Shown in pieces: positions 30,781 to 41,204 of a DNA stretch of 64,000 bases. The stretch is from Nematopogon swammerdamellus (lineage: Eukaryota > Arthropoda > Insecta > Lepidoptera > Adelidae). Made by a program: the position numbers and the translations under genes. The stretch spans positions 3,442,545 through 3,506,544 of the forward strand of contig OX336336.1 in the NCBI GenBank assembly GCA_946902875.1, in the 5' to 3' direction. The notes below the pieces were generated by a model. It ran no database searches. It had not been told where the DNA came from and saw nothing but the letters and a program-made list of their open reading frames with translations. The first letter of the stretch is position 1. Every line of letters starts with the position of its first letter.

Positions 30781-31329
30781 AAATCTGACCTATATTTGAT
30801 AAATAGCGCCATCGTAAATTTTCCGCTACTGATGTGGCCCTGGTAGATGAAGTTTACATATAATATGTCACAATCTCTCAGAAAGGGCAGAATTAAGTGT
30901 GAAGACAATGACATAAATAAAGATATGCCAAGACCCAACTCAAGTTTCAAAGGAGAGCAGCTGGTGTTGTTTCGACGTGCAAGCATTGTCTTTTGCTTCT
31001 GTCTCCCTCCTTGCCATCCCTCTTAGGACGTGGCGATATTTGAATGGCGAGGCGTGGGTGAGTAGGCAGATAATATTTATGACATTGTGTCTCGGGTTGA
31101 GGCTCGGCTGTGCAGTTGGAACAGCTAATACCCTGCTTCTATACCTCTATGTAAAATTATTTAAGTGAATGTAAGTTACAGTTCGCTTACTACCTGCGCA
31201 GTCAACGAACTTTAGGTCATCACACGTAGATCATAGGGTAGATAATTGCTTCACTGCACATGCGCGAACCCAATAAGTATGCGAGCGACATTATAGTCTA
31301 TCCTATGTCGATAGTACCTATTAAATATT
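30781..31329. other. Intergenic, no gene seen
   Basis: Mixed-composition sequence; small frames without domains. Confidence 0.4.
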
Positions 31330-31590
31330 CTGTGGTACTACGCACTTGACCTTTTTGAGTGCATGCCCGATCCGGTCAAGGTGCGTACGTCTAGGACGAC
31401 CCTTCCCGACTCTTACACTCACATTTGCTTCATAAATTTCTTTCGTTAGTCTCCTATCATCCATTCTTCCAACATGACCGAATCACCGAAGCATTCCTTT
31501 CTCCATCCTTGTCACTATAACTTTTTTCAGCCCACAGCGCATTTCAAAATTCATCTCAACATATAACCTCTGGTCCTATGCAACTTAAGC
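31330..31590 (-). pseudogene. RTE-like LINE reverse transcriptase, C-terminal relic
   Basis: The minus strand reads MEKGMLR, a TGA where Trp is expected, then FGHVGRMDDRRLTKEIYEAN, VSVRVGKGRPRRTHLDRIGH. W-F-G-H-V-x-R-M-x-x-x-R and G-R-P-R-R-T are hallmark words of the end of this polyprotein type. Dead because of the stop. Confidence 0.7.
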
Positions 31591-31875
31591 TGCTGCTATC
31601 CCGGCCAAGGTCCCCCGCACAATTGTCGTTCTGGGTCCCACGTGCCGCGTCATCACAATACTGGGAACTACGCGAAAAGCACATACAAAGACGATGCGAG
31701 TCCTTGATCTCTTGCTAAATTATTGTGTGGTGTGTTTGGTAAGGCAGAATTATCTCGGAATGCAGTTTCTTCCGGACACCCTTGTACTTTACGCTTTACG
31801 CCTCAGCATCATCCATTTCTCAGCATTGTTTATTATAGTGAGACTGGCACGGTATGGCTTTACCCAAAATTCCAT
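31591..31875. other. Unassigned sequence
   Basis: A 114-codon frame starting at 31694 is mostly hydrophobic by chance of AT-rich sequence and lies partly over a LINE 3' end; not called. Confidence 0.4.
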
Positions 31876-32040
31876 TGGACAATTAGGTATTTATTTATTT
31901 ATTTATTTAATATACACTTTATTGTTTTATGTAAATGATACAACAAATAGCGGACTTATTGCCTCAGGCAATCTCTGTCGGTCAACCACCCTATTACAAC
32001 ATTTATGTGGTGGCATAGCCAATAACAAAACGACATAGGA
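31876..32040 (-). repeat. LINE 3' end
   Basis: Minus strand: GCCTGAGGCAATAAGTCCGC, then ACAATAAAGTGTATATTAAA and a (TAAA) tail at 31884-31903. Confidence 0.55.
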
Positions 32041-32317
32041 ACGATTTCGAAAAACTATGCGTTCCCAGAAGATGGGTGTCTACGACATATGGATGTTCCA
32101 GGCCTGTTCGGCGATGGTGGCGGTTATGAACGAAGAGATGAGGGAAGTCAATTCCTCAGACGAACGGCCGTGGTAATACCTATACAATAAGCTATGGGAA
32201 TCAACTGTTCGCCTGTGATTCAATAAACACCGAAATCAATTATTTGGTTGATTCCACCATTTTTCATCATCATAATTTTCATACTACGAGTAAAAAAAAT
32301 TGTCCCTTAAGTTAAAT

Positions 32318-32447
32318 GACGGCTGAGTCGAAAGGGGCCGAGCACATGCATCGACCAGCCAATATCACCTCCGAGATAGGAGAGATAGGTAGGTGCCATC
32401 CTGGAGACTTCCCTTTGTATTGCTGGCTATACTGGACTACAGGACAC
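32318..32447 (-). mobile_element. SINE-B, 3' part
   Basis: GGCTGAGTCGAAAGGGGCC, CGACCAGCCAATATCACCTC and GGTGCCATCCTGGAGACTTC are all present, with a short AGATAGG duplication. The head is absent. Confidence 0.75.
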
Positions 32448-32743
32448 CTTGCCAAGGTGAGAGGTGGATTTCCTAGGGCCCTTTCGCGCGGCATCTTGTT
32501 CTTATCCATTAGTCGACTTTTGCGACATGCACGGGGAGAGATGCAGTAGGTATATTCTTTTCAAATACTTAGTATTTTGTGTTGGCTCTATCAATTTTTC
32601 TTGACACTATTTCATTCTTTATTTTCAGTAATAAAAACAGGTATTACAATTTACAAGTTAATAAATTAAAATTATTAAATAACCTAAAACTACAAATAAA
32701 CTTTACCTAGAAATGTAACTAATTAAAAAACTATAACTAAAAA
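32448..32743. other. Repeat edge and AT-rich spacer
   Basis: CCTTGCCAAGGTGAGAGGTG and the GGGGAGAGATGCAGTAGG end belong to the repeat at 46105-46400; then AT-rich sequence. Confidence 0.5.
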
Positions 32744-32932
32744 CTAACATAAATTATAGATTTCTTCAAGGGGCGTCGTCCCCGGGATGGTTCCCACGAT
32801 GGCGGCGGCATTGACCCTCTGTATCCCCAGACTGACTCGTTGCCGGAGATACGAGAGGCAACACGGGTTTCCAGTAGCGGTCGCCATCCTGGAACCCACC
32901 TCAAGGACAATAATTGCAATGTCACTGGTCAA
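32744..32932 (-). pseudogene. LINE reverse transcriptase C-terminus (NAASVLG-type family), diverged
   Basis: The minus strand gives IIVLEVGSRMATATGNP, then LSYLRQRVSLGIQRVNAAAI and VGTIPGTTPLEEIYNL to TAG. The signature NAASVLG has become NAAAIVG. No stop within 62 codons. Confidence 0.65.
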
Positions 32933-33228
32933 GCACGATTCGCTTCTGGATGAGGTATGAGTATCCAGGTTGCTGACTAGTGCATAGATGTAACCGCTGC
33001 GCTGTAAACAAACATGTTTAGGATTATGTATGCGGTTTGAGCGTGCACGAGATCAAATACAGTTTGCAGAACGGCATATGTACTCTGTTAAGATCAAACG
33101 CGTGTGGTTTGTAAATTAATTATGCAGCAGACAGCTGACGTACATTTTGGTAATAGGTGCCTAGCCTAAATCATGTGTCAACGAACAGTGACAGAATAGA
33201 ATAGAAATATACTTTATTGTATTGAAAA

Positions 33229-34168
33229 AAAAATTTGAAGTGAAAACTTCTTTAGCGGCGCTTGGCACTTTTTTTGGATGGGTAAAAAATGTTAAACTCG
33301 CGTCAGAATTCGCGTCAGATCCGTAGCCTGATCGAAAAAGCGTAAGATTCGAAACTTCTTTAGCGGCGCTTGGCACTTTTTTTATATGGGTAAAAAATGT
33401 TAAACTCGCGTCAGATCCGTAGCCTGATCGAAAAAGCGTAAAATTCGTTGAAATTATGGATGAAAGTTGATTTTTTTGAGAAATAAACTTTGTGATGTAA
33501 AATAATTATAATAGTTCTGTAGTGTTAAATTTTTTATGTAATATAAATTGTCATGATTGTCTACGATAGCGCAATAAATGAATATTGTATTTTACCACAT
33601 AAATGATAGTACTTTTATACTGATAAATATAAAAAAATATAAAAACCGCCTTCAAAAATGTATGAAATAAAAAAATAAAAATCGAACCCTAGAGTTGAAG
33701 GCGGTCGGTTATTTTTGCTTGCTTTAGCACCACCGCCTTCAACTCTAGGGTTCGATTTTTATTTTTTTATTTCATACATTTTTGAAGGCGGTTTTCATAT
33801 TTCTTTAAATAGTTTTTTATTTCACAGTTTTTTTAGTAATTTTTTTTGCTATTAATGTACTCGTCGGAATCGCTCGGCCTTCGGCCTCGCGATTCCGCCA
33901 CGCTTTCCAATCCGATCTTGACCAAAAAAAATGGGACCACCTTGGAGCTAGACTGAACCGAACACAAAAAGAATCATCGAAATCGGTTCACAATTTGGGG
34001 AAGATATTGCTGAACATACATAAAAAAATACATACAGCCGAACATAGAACCTCCTCCTTTTTTGAAGTCGGTTAAAAACAATTCGTGCGAAATTATTCCC
34101 TAACCATTCCAAAATATTCAAAAATGCACAACGTTGATGTTTAAGTTTTCACTTCTGCCGGCACTCCC
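33229..34168 (+). mobile_element. MITE-like element C, copy 1 (with nested hairpin MITE)
   Basis: Starts AAGTGAAAACTTCTTTAGCG and ends AAGTTTTCACTTCTGCCGGC...GGAGTGCAACC. A unit of about 120 bp (TTTAGCGGCGCTTGGCAC to AAAGCGTAA) is tandemly doubled at the left. The element is interrupted at 33644-34073. The sister copy in reverse at 49650-50145 has the same doubling but no interruption. Confidence 0.75.
33644..34073. mobile_element. Hairpin MITE, copy 2, nested
   Basis: Same ends and hairpin as at 2211-2612. Compared with 2211 it has an extra CGGAATCGCTCGGCCTTCGG stretch. The sister of its host element shows an uninterrupted GATAAATAAATCAATTCG, so both edges can be set within a few bases. Confidence 0.8.
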
Positions 34169-34169
34169 G

Positions 34170-34550
34170 GAGTGCAACCCGTCCGTTTTTTTTACAAAAG
34201 GCGCACTTAACTGCAAGTCTTAATTCCAAACATAATATAGGGTTGCCAACAAGGTGAAGAATGAAACAAACATAATACCTACTAATAAAAGTTAAATTTT
34301 CAATTAAATTAAATTAAGTTAGTGATATCTATGATCTAGTTCGCAAACATGAAAGACCTATTTATAAACGTGCGAAATAGTAGCCAGTTGAAATGTTTAC
34401 AGAATATGTGTTATTTATTACGGTTATCTTTCATTGCGGTGCATTAGATCAAATCAAGGTGGTGTAATCGCCACATTACATCGAAAAACCATAACACTAG
34501 ATATGGTATGGCGGCGTATTTACTGGTCTTGGAAATGTACTGGTACACAT
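34170..34550. other. Intergenic, no gene seen
   Basis: AT-rich; a 76-codon frame at 34434 runs into the next repeat and has no domain. Confidence 0.4.
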
Positions 34551-34996
34551 AAAACCGGCCAAGTGCGAGTCGAACTCGCGCACCGAGGGTTCCGTATCGC
34601 CATGTCATGGTTAGCGCCACTCACGCCATCTATGGCGTGTTATGAAATGCTTCATATTAGTTAAATGTCATGATTAGTTAAAATGCTTCACCCTCTATTT
34701 GGTAGATGGCCCGCGCGCATACACTTTTTTGGTTTCTTCTATGGGCACCCCCGTGAATTTTTTACTGTTTCTTATTTTTATTATTTGTTGTTATATCGGC
34801 CATAATAAATAACACATATTCTGTGAAAATTTCAACGGGCTACCTGTTACGGTTCAAGAGATACAGCCCTCGGACAGACAGACGGACGGACAGACAGACG
34901 GATGGATAGACAGACGGACGGACGGACAGACAGACAGACAGACAGACGGCGTAGGCTTAGTAATAGGGTCTCGTACCGAATACGGAACCCTAAAAA
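34551..34996 (+). repeat. GGCCAAGTGCGAG-family repeat, full-length reference copy
   Basis: Order: AAAACCGGCCAAGTGCGAGT; GCACCGAGGGTTCCGTATCG; a stretch with ATGCTTCA words; TATTTGTTGTTATATCGGCC; TGTGAAAATTTCAACGGGCT; TACGGTTCAAGAGATACAGC; a long (GACA/GACG) tract at 34868-34950; GCGTAGGCTTAGTAATAGGG; end TACGGAACCCTAAAAA. AGGGTTCCGTA near the start is the complement of the end, so part of the termini are inverted repeats. Whether it is a SINE, a MITE or a Helitron derivative is open; the end CCCTAA could satisfy the Helitron CTRR rule. Confidence 0.8.
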
Positions 34997-35035
34997 TTCG
35001 ACGATTCGTCTTGTATTCACTGAATGTACGATCAT

Positions 35036-35215
35036 TGTACCACCACCGTAATGGATGTAAGATGGCCGCATAGCAGCCGCGGTTGTGTTCTCCTCTAGTC
35101 CAGTATGGCCAGCAATCCAGGGAAGTCTCCGGTATAGCACCTACCTTCTCGGAGGTGATATTGGCTGGTCGGAACATGTGCTTTGGCGCCTCCGACTCAG
35201 CCACCCATTCTTAGA
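35036..35215 (+). mobile_element. SINE-B, 3' half
   Basis: From ACCACCACCGTAATGGATGT through TCTAGTCCAGTATGGCCAGC and GGTGATATTGGCTGGTCGGA to GACTCAGCCACCCATTC. The head is lost. Confidence 0.8.
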
Positions 35216-35309
35216 AATCCTAATTTTTTTATTTTATTTATTTATTTTATTTATCTCTTTATTTCAGCCAACTAGGGCCATATTGAAAATACATATTAAA
35301 TGTCTTAAC

Positions 35310-35837
35310 CTAAGAACTAAAATTACTTTTTCTCCACTTGTGTCTGTACGGGTCCCAATAGAGACCCGTATGCGTCATATTAGTCTGCTGACGCGGTGGA
35401 TCAGGTGCGCGTAGAGTGGGCGCAGATTGCGTCCGCGGCACGGGCGTCGGCAGCGGCGCGGGCGTCGGCAGCGGCGCGGGCGTCGTCGGCGGCGGCGCGG
35501 GTTGCGTATCCTGAATGTGCAGGACGGCAGTTGTAGACAGCTCCGGCGCGGGCTCAGCATACTTATGGCGCGCGAACTCACGATGAAGGTCGCGATTGTA
35601 ACGCCGGAACACCACACCGGAGGGCCAAAACTCACTGCGAAGGAATGTCTTCACCTTCTCGGCAGGAATGCACAGCTTGAAAGCGCAAAAGTTCGTGTCA
35701 GCCCAGTGAGAAGGAAGAGCCTCGACACTCTCAACTCGCTCACCCTTATCCTGGACGTGGCGGATGAGGTCCTCGATCTTCATGTCCTTTCGCAGGCGAG
35801 ACACGTAGATGAGAGCCGTGCGGGGAGCTGCCTTCAA
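35310..35837 (-). pseudogene. LINE ORF1-type protein, C-terminal part (about 175 codons)
   Basis: Minus strand: ALIYVSRLRKDMKIEDLIRH, VQDKGERVESVEAL, FCAFKLCIPAEKV, FLRSEFWPSGVVFRRY. This Y-V-S-R-L ... EFWP-x-G-V-x-x-R pattern is common in ORF1 proteins of insect LINEs and suggests an RNA-recognition-like fold. A Pro/Thr/Ala-rich tail (TPAPLPTPAPLPTPVP) and WDPYRHKWRK end the frame. There is no proper ATG: an in-frame TAG lies about 22 codons upstream, so the N-terminus is missing. No matching ORF2 follows. Confidence 0.65.
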
Positions 35838-35839
35838 AC

Positions 35840-36165
35840 AGCTCTCTTCAGGGGGCGCAGATCCGCTCTTATTGCACCTCTAATACTGAATCAATACTAA
35901 TAATAAATCTGTAAGGAACGGCCATTGAGTAAGTACTTTGTTTTATGAGATACTGCGTTTGTAGTATGATACTAAATCTAAATTGACGATTTTTAGAAAT
36001 CTTTTCTGTATGTATGTTAAAATGGGATAAGGCTAGAAAACATACATAATAATGCCGAAAGACGATTTTGTATGGAGTAAGTTAACTTCCGTCTTGTCTT
36101 AAATCGATCACCCGAATTCGATGAAACTTAGTACAAGCACGTTTAACTGTGTATACGTGACACAG
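35840..36165. repeat. Helitron-like fragment
   Basis: GGATAAGGCTAGAAAACATA, CCGAAAGACGATTTTGTATG and GAATTCGATGAAACTTAGTA are shared with 19870-19960, 22240-22315 and 37045-37070. No gene. Confidence 0.5.
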
Positions 36166-36529
36166 TCAGTCAGCGTGTAAGCTTCTACTGCTGGACATAC
36201 GCCTCTCCAATTTTCCTCCAGTCCTCCCGGCCTTTAGCGATACGGAACCACTGATTTCCGCCGGCGTACTTGATGTCGTCGTCCCACCTGGCGAGTGGTC
36301 TTCCCACACTCCGTTTTCCTGTCCACGGCCGCCAGTGTAGGCCACGCTTACTCCATCGGTCATCGTCTCTTCGGCTAACGTGCCCAGCCCACTGCCACTT
36401 GAGCTTAGCCACCCGGTGTCCAATATCGACTACTTTGGTGCGTCGGCGGATTGCCTCGTTACGCACCATATCACGTAGCGATATTCCCAGCATGGCTCGC
36501 TCCATTGCTCGTGACACACCACGTGACAC
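36166..36529 (-). pseudogene. RTE-like LINE reverse transcriptase, C-terminus (114+ codons)
   Basis: The minus strand reads RAMLGISLRDMVRNEAIRRR, then VAKLKWQWAGHVSRRDDDRW, RPWTGKRSVGRPLARWDDDI and the end GEAYVQQ. W-x-W-A-G-H-x-x-R and K-R-x-x-G-R-P-x-x-R-W-x-D-D are the typical last block of this very common lepidopteran LINE. The frame is open but lacks endonuclease and polymerase catalytic parts. Short traces of the same end are at 52435-52490 and 57960-58065. Confidence 0.8.
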
Positions 36530-36690
36530 AGGATAGGCTAAATAAAATTCAGTTCCGGTTGCGCTAATATGTGGCTCTCATACAAACCGAATTGTTCCGC
36601 GCGCCGAAATAAAGGTACGGCCGAGGGCTTACTTACTTTCTTCTTTTTAAATACGAATTTCACGCGAGCGAAGCCGCGGACAAAAGCTAG
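36530..36690 (+). mobile_element. Non-autonomous Helitron 3' end
   Basis: CAGGATAGGCTAAATAAAAT leads to TACGAATTTCACGCGAGCGA, AGCCGCGGACAAAAGCTAG and then T. The end fits CTRR before T. It faces a mirror copy at 36857. Confidence 0.7.
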
Positions 36691-36856
36691 TAATAAATAA
36701 TCCTTTCAGAGGCAATAGACAATAACGCGGTGTCAACATGAAGGTTAGACCATAATCTTTAGAATGAAACCTTGCACAAATATAAGAATACCTACTTACA
36801 TAAAATCTCAGAGAATTAATAGCTACAGAGCGCGCGTCTGCTGCCTTATTCATACA

Positions 36857-37230
36857 ACTAGCTTTTGCCCGCAGCTTCGCTCGCGTGAAATTCCTATTTA
36901 AAAAGAAGAAAGTAAGTAATTCCGCTACCGTACCTTTATTTCGACGCGCCAAACAATTCGGTTTGTATGAGAGACACATTTTAGAGTAACCGGAACTGAA
37001 TGTTATTTAGCCTATCCTGTGTCCCGTATAGAAAAATGTGATTGTACTAAGTTTCATCGAATTCGGATGATCGGTTTAAGAGTTACGGAGGAACATACAT
37101 ACATACGAGTACACACATACATACAAACAAGATTTTTTAAAATCGTCAACTTAGTTTTAGTATAATACATAAAGTCTACAAACGCAATATCTCTTAACCA
37201 AAGTAACTTACTCCATGACCTTCCCTTACA
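36857..37230 (-). mobile_element. Non-autonomous Helitron, reversed
   Basis: The 3' end (CTAGCTTTTGCCCGCAGCTT in plus reading) starts here. 36860-37022 is the diverged complement of 36530-36690, and the inner motif GATCGGTTTAAGAGTTACGG follows. The two Helitrons form a 3'-to-3' pair with 166 bases between. Confidence 0.65.
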
Positions 37231-37339
37231 CATGTCATATTAGTATTTATTGATTGATACGAGGTGTAAGGAGACGTTTCATACAAACTAATACTCTTTT
37301 TAAGTATACGGAACAAATTTTAGCGATAATTTTATTAAT

Positions 37340-37565
37340 AGGACAAGATGCCGTGCGGCAGGCTAGGCACCTCTCACTTTGGCACGGTTCTTTCACCGAG
37401 TCATGCAGCAGGGGTTCTTCGTGCGTTACTTGCTGCTTGATAGTTGTCTTGTCCTAATACTTTGCTTAATGTGGTGGTGGGTGTTGTGCTGTAATTTACA
37501 AGAGTACTTGCAGCACAACACCGACTAACCTGCTTACCCCGATTGTCGGGATACAGCGTATGTAT
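37340..37565 (-). repeat. GTGTTGTGCTG-family repeat
   Basis: Contains GCAAGTAACGC-type complement, TTGATAGTTGTCTTGTCCTA, GGTGTTGTGCTGTAATTTAC and CCCGATTGTCGGGATACAGC. The last holds the palindrome CCCGAT/ATCGGG variant. The inverse copies are at 46105-46400 and 48150-48440. Confidence 0.65.
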
Positions 37566-37567
37566 GT

Positions 37568-37882
37568 CCGCTCGACCGTTGGAGGCTGACGGTGTTTCGG
37601 ATTCCACGTTAAACTGTAGGTTAAGTATTCTGTGCTGTAGGTCCCTTCCCTTCTTACCTTACTAGGTGGTAGAGTTTATCCCGCCCGGGTTGATACCACC
37701 GCACTCAGCGAAACGTCGGTCAAAACGGCTATGTAAATAGTTAATTTTTTCCGTCCAGTTCAGTGTAGCCGACATGAAATGATGGGAAGCATTGACATGG
37801 CACCAAGTTCACCCGGTGTTATGGGCTGGCATCACGGATGTTGTAGATGATGTAGCCAACCGTATCAGTTTCCTTAAAAAAA
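37568..37882 (+). mobile_element. SINE-A copy, head truncated
   Basis: Starts at CCGCTCGACCGTTGGAGGCT and has box B with one change (GTTTCGGATTCC). A 23-base duplication in the body repeats CTGTAGGT. The tail is complete. Confidence 0.85.
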
Positions 37883-38310
37883 ATGAGCCGTTCTTCGTAG
37901 GACGTTGCTTTAGTTGCCAAGGGATCTTCGTAAACTTTCGTTGCGCCTTTTCAAGCAGTCGGAAATGCGAGCTCTATAACTATTCTTTCTCTGAGGCCTA
38001 AATGCATTGACGCATTGCCGGCTGACTCGACATTGGCAAATCTGGTATCATTTTGAGAACCTCGCTTGATGCTAACTCGTCCATTTACGATACCTTCACA
38101 CGAATGTCTAAAAACAACGAAACTGAATCATTGTCGTGTTGGAATTTCACGTCTATTGTCAAAAGTGCAAAGGAATAATTACGAATAGTACCTAGCCCGC
38201 CATGGTAGTTTGTAACCTCTTAAATGGAACAGGTATTTAGGTGTATTACCAGAAAAAGTCGGATTATGAAAGAATAAAAATTTTGTTAAGGAACCTAAAA
38301 TGATTGGTTA
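37883..38310. other. Intergenic, no gene seen
   Basis: No coding frame with recognisable features on either strand. Confidence 0.4.
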
Positions 38311-38575
38311 GTGCTTCCTTTCGTGCCGGCCACACAGAATTGGGCGGAAAACACGACCTATTTTTACACAACCATTTCGACCGATCTTCGTTCAGTGCGG
38401 TCGTAATGATCCAGACGGGATAAAACATTGTTTTCTCTTCTCTTACTAGATGATGGGAGTCCGGATTGATACCACCGCACTAAACAATATGTAGGTCCAT
38501 CGAAGCGGTAATGTAAATAGTTTTTAGTTCAACATAGCCGGCGTGACAAAAGGGAAGCACAGACATAATACGACT
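38311..38575. mobile_element. Two diverged SINE-A fragments in opposite orientation
   Basis: 38311-38427 is a minus-strand middle piece (GTGCTTCCTTTCGTGCCGGC to GGATAAAACATTG). 38440-38575 is a plus-strand middle piece (TTACTAGATGATGGGAG to GGGAAGCACAGACAT). Both are clearly older than the other copies. Confidence 0.65.
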
Positions 38576-39069
38576 GCTAGTCGACTCGACTTCGACTCCT
38601 GGTCGAGCTCCTGGTACAATAATTGACAGTCTTGCGGACGAACGACGACGCGACTTAAAAAAAAAACAGTGTTTATATTTTGCATAGACATAAGGCTAAT
38701 TAAGTATACCTAAGCTAACATGTACTGTAAATATGTCCTACATATCAAAAACCCAATAAATAAATAAATCGATCAATAAGTAAATAAACCATTGAAATAT
38801 AATAGAAGAAACACATAATACCTACTACTTAATTAATATAAATCTAACTAAAACTATTATTTAAACTAACAAACTAAACTAAGTAACTTTAAACAATTTA
38901 AGGGGGAACGCTGCGAGCGTTATGGGGGCCTTTCCGTCTTCGCGTCGTCGCGTCGGTGCCCATGGATGAGATTTTCTATCTCGTTTGATGGGCAACGACG
39001 ACGTCGTCGTCGTTGCCGTTGGTGGCTCCCGGCAACGCTGCAATTCCGGCTCGCCTGTCCCTGGACGGT
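38576..39069. other. Intergenic, no gene seen
   Basis: TCGACTCGACTTCGACTCC near 38581, AT-rich in the middle, then a (ACGACG) patch at 38995-39015. No supported gene. Confidence 0.4.
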
Positions 39070-39478
39070 TTTTAGGGTTCCGTGTCCGGTACGTGACATA
39101 TTACTAAGCCTACGCCCTCTGTCTGTCTGCCTGTCTGTCCGTCCGTCTGTCCGTCCGAGGGCTGTATCTCTTGAACCGTAATAGGTAGCCCGTTGAAATT
39201 TTCACAGAATATGTGTTATTATGGCCGATATAACCACAAATAATAAAAATAAAAAATAGTAAAAAATTCACGGGGGTTCCCATAGAAGAAACCAAGAAGT
39301 GTATGCGCGCGGCGCGCACCATCTACCGAATAGAGTGTGAAGCATTTTAACTAATCATGACATTTAAACAATATGAAGCATTTCATAACACGTCATAGAT
39401 GGCGTGAGTGACGCTAACCATGACATGGCGATACGGAACCCTCGGTGCGCGAGTTCGACTCTCACTTGGCCAGTTTTT
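39070..39478 (-). repeat. GGCCAAGTGCGAG-family repeat, full length
   Basis: Reverse of 34551-34996 with nearly every segment kept, including ATGCTTCATATTGTTTAAAT and the terminal TCACTTGGCCAG. Confidence 0.8.
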
Positions 39479-39521
39479 TTATTATTGATTATTTTTTTTA
39501 GGTTTAGTTGTAAATGTTTTA

Positions 39522-39551
39522 GTAAATAAATAAATAAATAAATAAATAAAT
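39522..39551. repeat. (TAAA) microsatellite
   Basis: About seven copies of AAAT/TAAA. Confidence 0.85.
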
Positions 39552-39935
39552 TGTCACTGTAACGTTGACAGCGCCACAAGATTCCGTTTCTTCCACAGAC
39601 GACGGCGGCGGTTGGGAAACAGCACACAATGCGCAACTCCGTCCGTGAGAGACACACAAGATTGTACCCAGTTATGTACAAGATAGTTTGTTGGTAAATC
39701 ATTCAACAATAGCACTAACACCGATTGACGCTCGTCTAGCGATGATAAGCTGGTGGGATTTCTGAAACTGACATAAGAGACTTGGTGTGTTTATATATGA
39801 TAGATTTTACCCGCAGCTTCGCTCGGCTATGTCCATCCTGAAGGTCCATTCTAAATATTTGTCAGATATTTTTTTTAAATCGGATGAGTATTTTTGCAGA
39901 TTACCTCCTACATCTAAAACTTACAAACTTTACGT

Positions 39936-40076
39936 GGCGCGTGCACAGTACTCACTCACACCAATGCAATTGTGCAAGTGCGAGTGAGACAGATCGGGGT
40001 TTCGTGATGCGTATGCCCCGATCTGTCTCACTCGCACTTGCACAATTGCATTGGTGTGAGTACTGTGCACGCGCCA
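39936..40076. repeat. Long hairpin, arms of about 60 bp
   Basis: GGCGCGTGCACAGTACTCAC to GTGAGACAGATCGGGG pairs with its complement from 40017. The only difference seen is an extra 4 bases (a second ACTC) in the left arm. The loop is about 17 bases. Confidence 0.9.
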
Positions 40077-40191
40077 GCTTTGGTTAACCGACCTGTAATT
40101 GGCTTTACTGTTTTTAATTAAGTATATATTGTAACGAGTCAGTATTATATCTGTTAAGTTTCCAAATTAATTAGTTAATATATTATATTTG

Positions 40192-40850
40192 GTCAGCCTA
40201 GGTAGCTCAGTGGTGCGGTCGGTCGACTATTGTTAAGCACACTTGGGCGCAGTTAGGACTTGGATGGGTGAACGCCCGGCCGTTGGAGGCTGACCATGGT
40301 TCGGATTCCACGTAAAACGGTAGGTCCCTCCCTCTTACCTTACTAGGTTGTAGGGTTCATCCCGCCCGGGTTGGAACCACCGCACGCACAGAGCATGAAA
40401 TGCGCGCGCCCGCCCCTACTAGAGGCGCCGTGAGCGCGATTTCTCTACAACGCCGTTGAAGCCTGTGGGCGTGGCCTATGACTTACATATGTGTGTTGTG
40501 CGTGTGCATTTGTTTTGTGCGTGTGTCTAACTTGCTCCTCTTTGTGTGTAGTGTCGATACTAGCACACACACACACATACGAAGCGCTAGCAGCTCAGCG
40601 TACGGTTATTGGGTTTCAAATATCAACGCTTAGGGCGCCTCTAGTAGGGGGCGCGGGCGGTAGGTATTTGATGCTCTGTGACCGCACGGAATGAAACGTC
40701 GGTCGAAACGGCTATGTAAATAGTTCGTGTTTTCCGTCCAGTTCAGTGTAGCCGACATGAAATGAAGGGAAGCACTGACATGGCAGCTAGTTCACCCGGT
40801 GTTATGGGCTGACATCACGGATGTTGTAAGTGATGTAGTGAGGTCAGTTT
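40192..40850 (+). mobile_element. SINE-A copy interrupted by a hAT MITE
   Basis: Head complete (TAGCTCAGTGG, AAGCACACTTGGGCGC, GGTTCGGATTCC). The body is cut at ACCGCACG, resumes at 40681 and runs to GATGTTGTAAGTGATGTAG; the final TTTCCAT end is degraded. Confidence 0.85.
40387..40680. mobile_element. hAT-like MITE (294 bp) with perfect 8-bp target duplication
   Basis: The ends CACAGAGCAT and ATGCTCTGTG continue as a longer imperfect inverted repeat including CCCCTACTAGAGGCGCC. ACCGCACG flanks both sides (40379-40386 and 40681-40688). The centre has TG-rich (GTGTGTTGTGCGTGTGC) and CA-rich tracts. No coding capacity. Confidence 0.88.
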
Positions 40851-41204
40851 TTGCTTCTTATAATAATTTAATTATATTTTTTGAATGCAAATCAAATTGT
40901 TTTCTTTTTTTTTTAAATTATGACTCCACATTTGACAAATAAACATTAGTTTATTTCTTAAAGTTAATTTCTATTTAAATATACTAACTAAGAAAAATTC
41001 AATCACGGAGCCAGGGCTCACGCACTCTATGTACTTGCGCGCGATAACTACCTACCGCCGACCGGACCGCCGGCGATCCATAATTCATTGGGCTGCCGCG
41101 TGGAGCTAACCTACACGTGAGCGCGCGCTCACGCTACTGCTTCGTACGGTCGTACCTACCTATATCCAAAGAGTTTCTTTGCCTATGTCTTAATTCAAGT
41201 TGAC
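40851..41204. other. AT-rich then CpG-rich sequence upstream of THAP copy 2
   Basis: 40990-41150 is rich in CG (GCGCGCGATAAC, GACCGGACCGCCGGCGATCC) and may act as a promoter. Confidence 0.45.

Noticed and set aside
34854..35204. Frames rich in VCLSVCPSV and similar
   Set aside because: They come from translating the GACA/GACG tract of a repeat.
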